64,000 nt of DNA, taken from Streptomyces rapamycinicus NRRL 5491. Lineage in GTDB: Bacteria > Actinomycetota > Actinomycetes > Streptomycetales > Streptomycetaceae. This document shows positions 36,716 through 45,086 of the stretch, piece by piece. Within the stretch, counting starts at the first letter, position 1. Each line of letters begins with the position of its first letter. Made by a program: the position numbers and the translations under genes. Location: the NCBI RefSeq assembly GCF_024298965.1, contig NZ_CP085193.1, positions 10,912,001 through 10,976,000 on the forward strand, given 5' to 3'. The notes under the pieces are model-generated. The model did not search any database, was not told the DNA's origin, and saw only the letters and a list, made by a program, of their open reading frames with translations.

Positions 36716-37614
36716 GCACCGAGGCACTGCTGAGCGATCTGCGCGCGCAGTTGCGCGACGGCGGCCTGCACGGCTGTCTGCTCGTACGGGACCTCCACAC
36801 GGGGGACGAGGTGGGGATCGACCCGGACACCCAGCTGCCCTCCGCCTCCCTGGTCAAGGTCCCGCTCGCGCTGGCCACCATGGAGCGCGTCCGGCGCGGC
36901 GAGCTCGACGGAGCCACGATGCTCGATGTGCCACCCGGGCGGATCACCACGCCCGGTCCCACCGGGCTGAGCCGGTTCCGCCACCCCGTCCGGATCGCGG
37001 TCGACGATCTGCTCTACCTGAGCACCTGTGTGAGCGACGGAACGGCGGCCGACGCGCTGTTCGGCCTCACCCCGCCCGCCCAGGTGGCCGAGATCCTCCA
37101 TGAGCTCGGGCTGCGCGGCATCACCGTCCGGCACGGTATGCGCGAACTGAGCGAAACCCCCGTTGAGCGCTTCGACGCCGCACAGGTGCATCTCGCCCAC
37201 GCCCTCGCCATCGACGCCGGCACCAGCGGCCGCGGCCACCGGGTGCCGCAACTCGACACCACCCGAGCCAACACCGGCAGCGCACGCGCCTGGGTGGAAC
37301 TGCTCCAAGCACTGTGGACACCGTCGAAAATCCACCCCGAAGTGGCGCTGCGCGTACGCGACCTCATGGCCCACAACGTGCTGCGGCACCGGCTCGCCCC
37401 GGACTTCAGCTCCGACGCCACCACCTGGTCCTCCAAGACCGGCACCCTGCTCAACCTCCGCCATGAGATCGGGATCGTCGAGCACTCCGACGGCCAGGTG
37501 TTCGCCGTCGCCGCGCTCACCGAGTCGCTGGTGCCGGCCAATGTCCAGCCCGGCGCCGAGGCCCTGATGGCGCAGGTGGCCCGCACCCTGCGCGACCACC
37601 TCCGGCAGCTCTAG
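36712..37614 (+). CDS. blaB: BlaB-like penicillin-recognising-fold protein
   Basis: This 300-residue cytoplasmic protein has the serine beta-lactamase layout: S46-L-V-K49, S108-D-G110 in place of S-D-N, and K242-T-G244. It lacks a signal peptide and a clear E166-type general base. This is the known signature of S. cacaoi BlaB, which is needed for beta-lactamase induction but is not itself a beta-lactamase. The ATG overlaps the LysR stop (ATGA) and GGAAGGAG lies upstream. It most likely takes part in sensing beta-lactams or cell-wall fragments. Confidence 0.8.
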   Translation: MSTEALLSDLRAQLRDGGLHGCLLVRDLHTGDEVGIDPDTQLPSASLVKVPLALATMERVRRGELDGATMLDVPPGRITTPGPTGLSRFRHPVRIAVDDLLYLSTCVSDGTAADALFGLTPPAQVAEILHELGLRGITVRHGMRELSETPVERFDAAQVHLAHALAIDAGTSGRGHRVPQLDTTRANTGSARAWVELLQALWTPSKIHPEVALRVRDLMAHNVLRHRLAPDFSSDATTWSSKTGTLLNLRHEIGIVEHSDGQVFAVAALTESLVPANVQPGAEALMAQVARTLRDHLRQL

Positions 37615-37659
37615 GGCCCTTCTGGCAGATCTCCGTGGAAGAAGGACCCTGGGCCATGG

Positions 37660-38415
37660 TCAGAGAGTGCGGCCGAAGAGGTCGAGCAGGGCCTCCCAGT
37701 GGCGTTCGGCGGCCTCGGTGTCGTAGGCGGAGGTGTCGGCCTGGGTGAAGCCGTGCTGGGCGCCCGTGTAGACCTCGGTGCGGTGGCGGACACCGGCCTC
37801 GTTGAGGGCCTTGTCCAGGCGCTCGATCTGCTCGGGGGGCAGGGAGCGATCCTGGTCCGCGTGTCCGAAGTACAGCTCGGCGGTGATCTGCCCGGCCACC
37901 GTGTGCGGGCTGTCCGGCTCCTCCGTGGCCAACTGGGCACCGTGGAAACCGGCTGCCGCGGCGACGCGATCGGGGTGCGCTCCGGCGGTCCGCAGGACCA
38001 GCCCGGCGCCCAAGCAGTAGCCGGTGAGGCCCACGGGCCCGTCGGCGGCCCGCGGGCAGGACGCCAGCCAGTCGAGATAGGCACCGGCGTCGCTCATGGC
38101 ACGCTCGGGAGTGAGCTCCCGCGCGATCGGGGCGATGTGCTCGAAGATCGCCGGACGCGCCGCCGGGTCGAGGAAGTCGGGCAGCTCCACCACCGGAGCG
38201 CGCCCGTGGCGGTAGAACACGTTGGGCACCAGCACGGTGTAACCGGCCGCGGCCAGACGGTCGGCCATCCCGCGCAGATGGGGCCGGAGGCCGAACGCGT
38301 CCATGTAGAACAGAACGGCCGGGTGGCTGCCGGTGTCGTCGGGGTGGGCCAGATAGGCATCGGCGATGCCGTCCTGGGTGGGGATGTCCACGGCTGATCC
38401 GCGCACTGCGGCCAT
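37660..38415 (-). CDS. Dienelactone hydrolase family protein
   Basis: This 251-residue alpha/beta hydrolase has the family nucleophile in G-Y-C-L-G-A-G (cysteine instead of serine). Its aspartate lies in G-H-A-D-Q-D and its histidine in G-A-Q-H-G-F-T, completing a Cys-Asp-His triad. M-D-A-F-G-L-R-P near residue 40 is typical. The family opens lactones such as dienelactone; actinobacterial members often have unknown substrates. The ATG at 38415 gives the canonical start. No aromatic-degradation genes are adjacent. Confidence 0.88.
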   Translation of the reverse strand: MAAVRGSAVDIPTQDGIADAYLAHPDDTGSHPAVLFYMDAFGLRPHLRGMADRLAAAGYTVLVPNVFYRHGRAPVVELPDFLDPAARPAIFEHIAPIARELTPERAMSDAGAYLDWLASCPRAADGPVGLTGYCLGAGLVLRTAGAHPDRVAAAAGFHGAQLATEEPDSPHTVAGQITAELYFGHADQDRSLPPEQIERLDKALNEAGVRHRTEVYTGAQHGFTQADTSAYDTEAAERHWEALLDLFGRTL

Positions 38416-38757
38416 GTGGGGGTTCCTTTCCTCGATGCGTACCGGACGGCGCGCGAGCACCGCCGAGCAAGATCTCCAGCCTCTCCGGCGGATTGTGCCA
38501 CTCGCCGTCGGCGCGTCGGACGCCACGTTCGCCGATGGCCGATTCGCTCCCTCCCTGGAGGCGCCACTCGGGCAGAGCGGGTCCTAGGGGGGTCCGGCGG
38601 ACCACGCGGCGGAGCCGCATGGTGATGCTTTCCCCTCCCCGCCCCTCCCCGCTACCGGGGGCTTCGCCCCCGGACCCCGGGGTCTGGGGCGGAGCCCCAG
38701 TTGAGGGAAGGGGCGGGGAACAGCCCGCCGCAGGCGTCAAGATCCGCCGGTCGGCCC
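38416..38757. other. Gene-free segment with intergenic repeat
   Basis: This 342-base stretch upstream of the dienelactone hydrolase has no supported gene. Its right half holds the inverted-repeat element described separately at 38629-38740. The left part probably carries the hydrolase promoter, but no clear -35/-10 pair stands out. Confidence 0.6.
38629..38740. repeat. Intergenic inverted-repeat element, copy B
   Basis: Pyrimidine arm TTTCCCCTCCCCGCCCC pairs with GGGGCGGGGAA near 38710-38720. Inside are two perfect hairpins: CCGGGGGC/GCCCCCGG (38655-38673, loop TTC) and CTGGGGC/GCCCCAG (38684-38700, loop GGA). It ends in CCGCAGGCGTC like copy A at 26404-26562. It separates two minus-strand genes and could terminate the exonuclease transcript. 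Confidence 0.7.
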
Positions 38758-39366
38758 CTAGACGTAACCCTCGGGCAGGGCGGCCCCACCGGCGCGGACG
38801 TGTCCGATCGCCGCGGCGATCGAATAGCAGTCGAAGAGCGCCGAATGCTCCTTGCCGGCCGCGGGTTTGGGCAGGCCGAGCGCTTCCCACAGCCGACCGG
38901 AATTGGCCGGGGCAGTCACCGGCGCGATGGTGTTCAGCCATGGCCGGATGTTCAGGAAGGGGGTGGTGAGAAAGCCGTTCTTGACCTGCTCGCCGCGGGC
39001 CCGGGCCCATCCCACGTTCTCCCCGAGGACGACCATGTCATTGCCGTAGGAGAGGACGGACTGCCCCCGGCAGAAGGCCAGGAAGTCGCCGATCGCCTCG
39101 GCGGGTGCGACTCCCTCGCGGTCCAGGGTCTGCTGGTCGATACCGGTGAGGCCGGTGAAGAACGGGGACAGCCGGGGATTGACCACCGGTCTGACCAGCG
39201 CCTCGTATTCCTCGACGACGGAGTAGGCGTCAGCGGAGGAGTCGGTGCTGATGCGCAGCGCGCCGATCTGAACGATTTCGCGAAGCTGGCCCGGTTCCGA
39301 CCAGTCCTGCTCGAGCGCTCCCGACCAGGTGGTGAACTCAAGGTCGAACACGACAAACGTCGACAA
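38758..39366 (-). CDS. DEDDh 3'-5' exonuclease domain protein
   Basis: This 202-residue single-domain nuclease has F-D-L-E-F-T (ExoI, two acidic metal ligands), I-V-Q-I-G-A-L, S-Y-G-N-D (ExoII) near residue 107 and E-H-S-A-L-F-D-C (ExoIII, with His and Asp) near 172. The set matches DnaQ/KapD-like exonucleases that degrade single-stranded DNA or RNA. No other domain is attached. The physiological substrate is unknown. Confidence 0.88.
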   Translation of the reverse strand: MSTFVVFDLEFTTWSGALEQDWSEPGQLREIVQIGALRISTDSSADAYSVVEEYEALVRPVVNPRLSPFFTGLTGIDQQTLDREGVAPAEAIGDFLAFCRGQSVLSYGNDMVVLGENVGWARARGEQVKNGFLTTPFLNIRPWLNTIAPVTAPANSGRLWEALGLPKPAAGKEHSALFDCYSIAAAIGHVRAGGAALPEGYV

Positions 39367-39479
39367 ACGGTCTCTCCTCGATATGCGGTGCGGGCGAATG
39401 AACCGTACGAGTCGCCGCGCAGGAGGCTACTCCTCCGTGCTCGGCCATTGACGCCGACGGTCGCCAGTCCTACCGTCAG

Positions 39480-39514
39480 GTTCGATTTCACGGTCAACGT
39501 ACGAAATATCGAAC
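39480..39514. promoter_or_regulatory. Inverted repeat upstream of the arabinofuranosidase gene
   Basis: GTTCGAT at 39480-39486 and ATCGAAC at 39508-39514 are a perfect 7-base inverted pair separated by 21 bases, in an unusually AT-rich stretch ending 43 bases before the GH54 start. It could be a regulator site for arabinan utilisation. The binding protein is unknown. Confidence 0.45.
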
Positions 39515-39557
39515 AAGTAATGGCATGGCCCTGACATCCACGAGGAAGGGCACCACC

Positions 39558-41114
39558 ATGAAGGTTCCTTCGGGTCTCACGAGGGTGAGAAGAGCGCTGC
39601 TGTCGGTGGGTGCGACAGCGGCCCTCGTCCTCGGACTCCTGGCCGGCGGTACGGGCACCTCCCAGGCCGCGGCCTCCCTGCCGTGCGACATCTATGCCGC
39701 GGCCGGTACGCCCTGCGTGGCCGCGCACAGCACCACCCGGGCCCTCTACGCCTCCTTCAACGGCCCGCTCTACCAGCTGAAACGCGCCTCCGACAGCGCC
39801 GTGACCGACGTGGGAACGCTGACGGCGGGCGGCTACGCCGACGCCGCCCGGCAGGACTCCTTCTGCGCCGGAACCACATGCGTGATCAACGTCATCTACG
39901 ACCAGTCACCGCGCCACAACCACATGCCCATCGAACCGGCCGGCACCGCGGGCCCCGCCAACTCCGGTGTGCCCGCCGACGCGTTACCCGTGACCGCGGG
40001 CGGCCACCAGGTCTACGGCGCGTCCTTCTCCGGGCGCATGGGCTACCGTCACACCGCGGCCTCCGGGGTCGCCGTCAACGGCCAGCCCGAGGGGATGTAC
40101 ATGGTCACCTCCGGCACCCATGTCAATGGCCTGTGCTGTTTCGACTACGGCAACGCCGAGGTGCGGATCGCCGACACCGGCAACGGCCACATGGACGCCA
40201 TCAACTTCGGCACGGAGTGCTGGTTCCCGCCGTGCAGCGGATCCGGGCCCTGGGTGCAGGCGGACCTGGAGAACGGCCTGTTCCAGTCGGACAGCGGCTA
40301 CAGCGAGAACCCCTCGAACACCGGCAACTCCGCGCCCTTCGTCACCGCCCTGCTGAAGAACAACGGACAGAACCACTTCGCCCTCAAGGACGGCAACGCC
40401 CAGTCCGGCAGGCTCACCACCCAGTACGCGGGTCCTGAGCCGTCCAGGCCGGGCTACTCGCCGATGCACCAGGAGGGCTCCATCGTCCTCGGCACCGGCG
40501 GCGACAACAGTAACGGGTCCATCGGCTCGTTCTTCGAGGGCGTGATGACCAGCGGTCTGCCGACCGACGCGGCCGACGACGCGGTGCAGGCCAACGTCGT
40601 GTCGGTGGGCTACGGCGCGCCCAGCCCCGTGGCGGGCGGCACCCTCGACGCGGGCTCGACGACGTCCCTGCGCGCCACCACCCCCGGCTACACCGACCGC
40701 TACGCCCGCCACCAGGCCAACAGCGCCGTCACCTCCGTGGTGTCCTCCGGGAGCTCCGCACTCGACAAGGGCGACGCGTCCTGGATCGTGCGCCGTGGCC
40801 TCGCCAACGCCTCCTGCGTGTCGTTCGAGTCGCGCAACTACCCCGGCGACTTCCTGCGCCACTACGACTACCAACTGCTCCGGCAGCCGATGGACGGCAC
40901 CGCCGTCTTCCGGGCCGACGCCACCTTCTGCCCCCGGACCGGCAAGAACGGCCAGGGCACCTCGTTCGCGTCCTACAACTACCCCGACCGGTTCATCCGC
41001 CACTACGAGAACAAGGTCTACATCGCCTCCAACGGAGGGTCCAACCCCTTCGACAGCGCCACGTCATGGGCCGACGACGTGAGTTGGCGGGTCTCCACCC
41101 CCTGGACTCCGTAG
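39558..41114 (+). CDS. abfB: Secreted alpha-L-arabinofuranosidase (GH54) with CBM42
   Basis: This 518-residue protein has a Sec signal (R-R-A-L-L-S-V-G core, cleavage near residue 38 at S-Q-A-A-A). The GH54 catalytic domain spans about 40-370 with nucleophile E220 in G-T-E-C-W-F and likely acid/base D316 in G-G-D-N-S-N. The CBM42 (AbfB) domain, about 375-518, binds arabinose side chains and has F-E-S-R-N-Y-P-G-D-F and F-I-R-H-Y-E-N repeats. It trims arabinose from plant arabinoxylan or arabinan. A TTA codon lies at 39984-39986. AGGAAGGG precedes the ATG. Confidence 0.92.
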   Translation: MKVPSGLTRVRRALLSVGATAALVLGLLAGGTGTSQAAASLPCDIYAAAGTPCVAAHSTTRALYASFNGPLYQLKRASDSAVTDVGTLTAGGYADAARQDSFCAGTTCVINVIYDQSPRHNHMPIEPAGTAGPANSGVPADALPVTAGGHQVYGASFSGRMGYRHTAASGVAVNGQPEGMYMVTSGTHVNGLCCFDYGNAEVRIADTGNGHMDAINFGTECWFPPCSGSGPWVQADLENGLFQSDSGYSENPSNTGNSAPFVTALLKNNGQNHFALKDGNAQSGRLTTQYAGPEPSRPGYSPMHQEGSIVLGTGGDNSNGSIGSFFEGVMTSGLPTDAADDAVQANVVSVGYGAPSPVAGGTLDAGSTTSLRATTPGYTDRYARHQANSAVTSVVSSGSSALDKGDASWIVRRGLANASCVSFESRNYPGDFLRHYDYQLLRQPMDGTAVFRADATFCPRTGKNGQGTSFASYNYPDRFIRHYENKVYIASNGGSNPFDSATSWADDVSWRVSTPWTP

Positions 41115-41148
41115 GACGACCTGGCCCGCCGTAGGACGACCTGCCGCC
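41109..41148. repeat. 20-base tandem duplication containing the GH54 stop codon
   Basis: CCGTAGGACGACCTG occurs at 41109-41123, spanning the TAG stop (41112-41114), and again at 41129-41143, with a 20-base period. The second copy lies in the intergenic space before the convergent SDR gene. Confidence 0.85.
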
Positions 41149-41169
41149 GCGGGACGGCGTGGGGAGCCC

Positions 41170-41940
41170 TCAGTCGCGCAGGCTCATGCCGCCACAGACC
41201 GACCACACCTGGCCGTTGACCCACTCGGCGTCGTCCGAGAGGAGAAACGCCACGGTGCCCGCCACGTCCGCGGGCTCGCCCAGCCGCGGACTGCGGGCGA
41301 TCTTCAGCGCCATGGCCTGCAGCCGCTGGTCGTCCCGCTGCTTCTGGGTGTCGCCCATGACCAGCCCGGGTGCCACGGCGTTGCAGCGGATGCCCTCCTT
41401 GCCCCAGCGGGAGGCGATATGGCGGGTCAGCGCGTTGATCCCGGCCTTGGAGGCGGCATACGCGGGACGCCGGGGCTCCCCTCCCCAGGCCGCGCCGGAG
41501 GAGGTGTTCACGATCACGCCGCCGCCCTGGGCCAGCAGCCGCGGGATGACCGCCCGGCAGGTGAGGGCGTAGCCCAGCAGATTCACCTCGTGGGTGCGCC
41601 GCCACACGGCCGGGTCCATCTCCAGCAGATCGGTGTCCCGGCCCAGGTGCTCGTCCGAGAGGTCGGCGCCGACGTTGTAGAGCCCGTCGACCCCGCCGAG
41701 TTCGGCGGCGGCCCGGTCGATCAGCGCGCCGATCGACTCCTCGTCGGCGAGGTCGAACCGGACGGCGACCGCGGTGCCGCCGGCCTCGGCGACGCGCTGG
41801 GCGGTGGCCTTCGCGCCCGCGAGGTCGATGTCGCCGACGACGACCGAGGCGCCTTCCCCGGCGAGCCGTTCGGCCGTGGCGGCACCGATACCGGTGGCGC
41901 CACCCGCGATGACGATCCTCTTGCCCTGAAGTCCCCTCAT
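41170..41940 (-). CDS. SDR family oxidoreductase
   Basis: This 256-residue classical SDR has the cofactor motif A-G-G-A-T-G-I-G (residues ~11-18), D-I-D near 38 suggesting NAD preference, N-T-S-S-G-A-A-W for the catalytic serine and Y-A-A-S-K for Tyr/Lys. Y-N-V-G replaces N-N-A-G. The ATG at 41940 is preceded by GAGAGAGG. The substrate is unknown. It lies beside an aldo/keto reductase in the same direction, 178 bases apart. Confidence 0.88.
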   Translation of the reverse strand: MRGLQGKRIVIAGGATGIGAATAERLAGEGASVVVGDIDLAGAKATAQRVAEAGGTAVAVRFDLADEESIGALIDRAAAELGGVDGLYNVGADLSDEHLGRDTDLLEMDPAVWRRTHEVNLLGYALTCRAVIPRLLAQGGGVIVNTSSGAAWGGEPRRPAYAASKAGINALTRHIASRWGKEGIRCNAVAPGLVMGDTQKQRDDQRLQAMALKIARSPRLGEPADVAGTVAFLLSDDAEWVNGQVWSVCGGMSLRD

Positions 41941-42063
41941 GCCTCTCTCCCACTGACAGAGGTCCGGAACCGACAAAAGCACGCGTCATCATTCCACGAC
42001 GAAGCTCGATAGTCTCCAGCCCGGACGGCCGTATGCGGGGCGGCAGTTGGCCGCCCCGCGCCG

Positions 42064-42131
42064 TGCCTCAGGAGAACCGGTGCCTCAGGAGAACCGGTGT
42101 CTCAGGAGAACCGGTGTCTCAGGAGAATGTG
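42064..42131. repeat. 17-base tandem repeat, four copies, overlapping a stop codon
   Basis: The unit TGCCTCAGGAGAACCGG repeats at 42064, 42081, 42098 and 42115, with one C/T change in the last two and a diverged end in the fourth. The fourth copy contains the aldo/keto reductase stop (TGA, minus strand, 42119-42121), so the array copies the gene's last codons and stop downstream three more times. Confidence 0.93.
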
Positions 42132-43000
42132 CCGAGCTCGACCCGGTCGGGGTCGGGTCCACCGCGCGTCCCGGTGTCGAGCGCGTCGATGGCGGCCACT
42201 TCGTGGGGGGTCAGGGAGAAGTCGAAGATCCCGATGTTCTCCGCGATGCGGTGGGGTTTGACCGACTTCGGGATCGCGGACAGGTCGTGCTCGACCTGCC
42301 AGCGCAGGATGATCTGGGCCGGGCTCTTGCCGTACTTCTCGGCGAGGCCGGTGATGGTGGGCTCCTGGAGCGGATCCCTGACCTTGTCCGCGCCCTCGCC
42401 CCCGTAGCGGTTCACCCCGCCGATGGGCGACCAGGACTGGGTGAGGATGCCATGGCGGACGTCGAACGCGCGCAGCTCCGGCTGGCTGAAGTTCGGGTGC
42501 AGCTCGACCTGGTTCACGGCGGGCACGACCTCGGTGCGCGCCATGAGGGCGGTCAGGTGTTCGGGGGTGTGGTTGCATACGCCGATGGCCCGCACCCGGC
42601 CGTCCGCCAGCAGCTTCTCGGCCGCCTTGTACGAGGCCACCGTGGTGTCGTACGCGGACGGGACCGGCCAGTGCAGCAGATACAGGTCGAGGTGGTCCAG
42701 GCCCAGCTTGGTGAGGCTGGTGTCGAAGGCCCGGAGGGTGGAGTCGTAGCCGTAGTCGGTCAGCCACAGCTTGGTGATGACGAAGATCTCCTCGCGGCCG
42801 ATGCCCGATCGGGCGATGCCCTCACCGACCTCCTTCTCATTGCCGTAGGCGGCCGCGGTGTCGATCAGGCGGTAGCCGTTGTCGATGGCCGTCGTCACGG
42901 CGGGGACGGTCTCGTCGGGCGGGCTCTGGTAGACACCGAGGCCGAGGGCGGGCATCCGCACGCCGTTGTTCAGGGTCAGAAGCGGGGCTGGTCCATTCAT
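42119..43000 (-). CDS. Aldo/keto reductase
   Basis: This 293-residue TIM-barrel NADPH enzyme has all family motifs: R-L-I-D-T-A-A-A-Y-G-N-E (catalytic Asp and Tyr) near residue 45, the lysine in I-T-K-L-W near 75, L-L-H-W-P with the catalytic histidine near 108, and I-P-K-S-V-K-P-H-R-I-A-E-N for NADPH near 245. It resembles 2,5-diketo-D-gluconate reductases. The ATG at 43000 gives the standard N-terminus. Its 3' end forms part of a 17-base tandem array. Confidence 0.93.
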   Translation of the reverse strand: MNGPAPLLTLNNGVRMPALGLGVYQSPPDETVPAVTTAIDNGYRLIDTAAAYGNEKEVGEGIARSGIGREEIFVITKLWLTDYGYDSTLRAFDTSLTKLGLDHLDLYLLHWPVPSAYDTTVASYKAAEKLLADGRVRAIGVCNHTPEHLTALMARTEVVPAVNQVELHPNFSQPELRAFDVRHGILTQSWSPIGGVNRYGGEGADKVRDPLQEPTITGLAEKYGKSPAQIILRWQVEHDLSAIPKSVKPHRIAENIGIFDFSLTPHEVAAIDALDTGTRGGPDPDRVELGTFS

Positions 43001-43206
43001 ACGGGATCCTTGGGTGAGTCGGAGACCGGCGGGTCCGGCGCCGGTGCCGTGGCCCCGGCACCGGGCAGAGCCCGCTCGTACTGCGACAGGGGTTCCCAAA
43101 GACGGGCCGCTCGCTCGCTCCGCACCCCGAACGTCACCACGTTGGCGTGCTCAGGGAGCCGTGCCCGGCCTCCGAGGCCGCCGCTCCACCCTCGTAGGGC
43201 GGGGGA

Positions 43207-44079
43207 TCACGGTGACGAGCTGTGCTCGCCGGCCGTCATGTCCTGCGTGCCGATCACCGAGAGAAGCTCCAGCTGCGCGGCGCCCTCGGTGCCCGGCGGG
43301 GCGCTGAACCACAGCAGCCGCTGGTGGCCGTCCTCGCTGAACAGGGAGTGGCAGTCCAGCTCGATGACGCCCAGCGAGGGGTGGACGATGCGCTTGTGGT
43401 CGGTCCGCCGGAGGGCCACGTCATGGGTGTCCCAGAGGGCGGCGAACTCCTCGCTGCGGCGGCGGAGCGCGGCCACCATCCGCCGTACCTCGGAGTCGCC
43501 GCCGCGCCGGGCGGCGACGGCCTGGAGGTCGGCCACGAAGACCCGGGAGTGGTGGGAGTGGTCCTCGGGCGGGTAGACCCCACGGGCGTCCGGATCGGTG
43601 AACCAGCGGTAGACGAAGCTCGCCGCGGGGCCGCGCACCGCCGGGGGACGGCCGATCAGCGCCGCGGCCAGCTCGTTCTGCACCAGCGTCTGGTGCAGAT
43701 CGGTGATGACCTGGGCGGGGGTGGTGGTGAGCCGGTCAAGCAGGCCGAGCAGGGCCGGCTGGACCTGCGCGGCCGGGCCGTGCGCCGCCGGGGGGACGGG
43801 CCGGCCGGTGAGGTGGAACAGATGGTCGCGCTCGTCGCCGTTCAGCCGCAGCGCGCGGGCGAGCGCGGTCAGCACCTGGGCGGAGGGCTGGACGCCGCGA
43901 CCGCGCTCCAGCTCGGTGTAGTAGTCCGCGGACAACCCGGCCAGCTGGGCGACCTCCTCGCGCCGCAGGCCGGGCACCCGGCGCCGCGGACCGGCGGGCA
44001 GCCCGACGTCGGCCGGGCGGATGCGGTCGCGCCGGGACTTCAGGAACGCGGCGAATTCGGAGTGGTTCACGCCTCCCAT
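43207..44079 (-). CDS. XRE-type regulator with MmyB-like ligand domain
   Basis: This 290-residue regulator has a helix-turn-helix near residues 10-70 (R-V-P-G-L-R-R-E-E-V-A-Q-L-A, D-Y-Y-T-E-L-E-R-G) and a MmyB-like sensor domain with Q-N-E-L-A-A-A-L and V-Y-R-W-F-T-D-P near 130-155. The ATG at 44079 lacks a clear ribosome site; a GTG three codons later is possible. It is divergent from the SDR-SDR-tautomerase operon with 189 bases between starts, the usual target position for this family. Confidence 0.88.
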   Translation of the reverse strand: MGGVNHSEFAAFLKSRRDRIRPADVGLPAGPRRRVPGLRREEVAQLAGLSADYYTELERGRGVQPSAQVLTALARALRLNGDERDHLFHLTGRPVPPAAHGPAAQVQPALLGLLDRLTTTPAQVITDLHQTLVQNELAAALIGRPPAVRGPAASFVYRWFTDPDARGVYPPEDHSHHSRVFVADLQAVAARRGGDSEVRRMVAALRRRSEEFAALWDTHDVALRRTDHKRIVHPSLGVIELDCHSLFSEDGHQRLLWFSAPPGTEGAAQLELLSVIGTQDMTAGEHSSSP

Positions 44080-44268
44080 GGTCGCTTGTACCGGTGAGCT
44101 GAGCCAGGGGCTGACAACCCCTGGGTGGAGAGAGCCGTGGCTGGCCCGGCGATCCCCGCCCAAGCTGGGAACACCGAAGGGGCACGGCGGCGAACGACGC
44201 CGGCGCCCCGGGGGCCACGGCCCTTACGCCGTGGCATCCACCCACCAGCACATGCCCCAGGAGTCTCC

Positions 44269-45036
44269 ATGTCGCCCCAGGAAACCGCGCCCCAGCACCC
44301 CGCCGACCGGCCCCGCGTCGCCATCGTCACCGGAGGCTCCCGCGGCATCGGCCACGAGGCGGTGAAGCGGCTGGCCGCCGACGGATACGCCGTCGTGATC
44401 GGCTACGCGGGCCACCGCGAACCGGCCGAGGCAGCCGCCGAGGACATCACCGCCGCCGGTGGCCGGGCCGTCGCCGTCCAGGCCGACGTCGCCGACGAAC
44501 AGCAGGTGGCCGCGCTCTTCGACACCGCGGAGTCCGAGTTCGGCGGTGTCGACGTCGTCGTCCACGCGGCCGGCCGGATGTATCTGGCGCCCATCGCCGA
44601 GCTGGACCTCGCCGAGCTGGACACGCTGCACCGCACCAACATCCGCGGCACCTTCGTCGTCGCCCAGCAGGCCGCCCGCAGGATCCGCGGCGGCGGGGCG
44701 CTCATCACCTTCTCCACGTCCATCGTGGGCCTGGCCCTCCCCGCCTACGGCGCCTACAGCGCCAGCAAGGGAGCGGTCGAGGCGCTCACCCTGATCCTGG
44801 CGCGCGAGCTGCGCGGGCGGGACGTCACCGTCAACACCGTGGCCCCCGGCCCCACCGCCACCGACCTGTTCCTCGACGGCAAGGACGAGGAGACCATCGC
44901 CCGGATGGCGGCCCAGCCCCCGCTGGAGCGCCTGGGCACCCCCGCCGACATCGCCGAGGTCGTGGCCTTCCTCGCCTCCCCGGCCGGGCACTGGGTCAAC
45001 GGTCAGCGGGTCCGCGCCAACGGCGGCATCGTCTGA
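44269..45036 (+). CDS. SDR family oxidoreductase, first gene of redox operon
   Basis: This 255-residue SDR has the NADP motif T-G-G-S-R-G-I-G near residues 21-28. H-A-A-G replaces N-N-A-G, F-S-T-S-I-V supplies the serine and Y-S-A-S-K the catalytic Tyr/Lys, and V-A-P-G-P-T-A-T-D follows, typical of 3-oxoacyl-ACP-reductase-like enzymes. The ATG at 44269 follows CAGGAG. Another SDR starts 50 bases later, so they are probably cotranscribed under the divergent XRE regulator. Confidence 0.9.
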   Translation: MSPQETAPQHPADRPRVAIVTGGSRGIGHEAVKRLAADGYAVVIGYAGHREPAEAAAEDITAAGGRAVAVQADVADEQQVAALFDTAESEFGGVDVVVHAAGRMYLAPIAELDLAELDTLHRTNIRGTFVVAQQAARRIRGGGALITFSTSIVGLALPAYGAYSASKGAVEALTLILARELRGRDVTVNTVAPGPTATDLFLDGKDEETIARMAAQPPLERLGTPADIAEVVAFLASPAGHWVNGQRVRANGGIV

Positions 45037-45086
45037 CCACCGCCGCACAACCCGCTTCCCCCCCATCTCTCGCCCGTAAGGACCCC

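Noticed and set aside
36712..37614. BlaB-like gene considered as a second beta-lactamase
   Set aside because: It has no signal peptide, S-D-G instead of S-D-N and no omega-loop glutamate motif; order and overlap match the regulatory blaB gene.
42064..42131. The 17-base repeats considered as a CRISPR array
   Set aside because: Units are contiguous without spacers and include a gene's stop codon; no cas genes are nearby.
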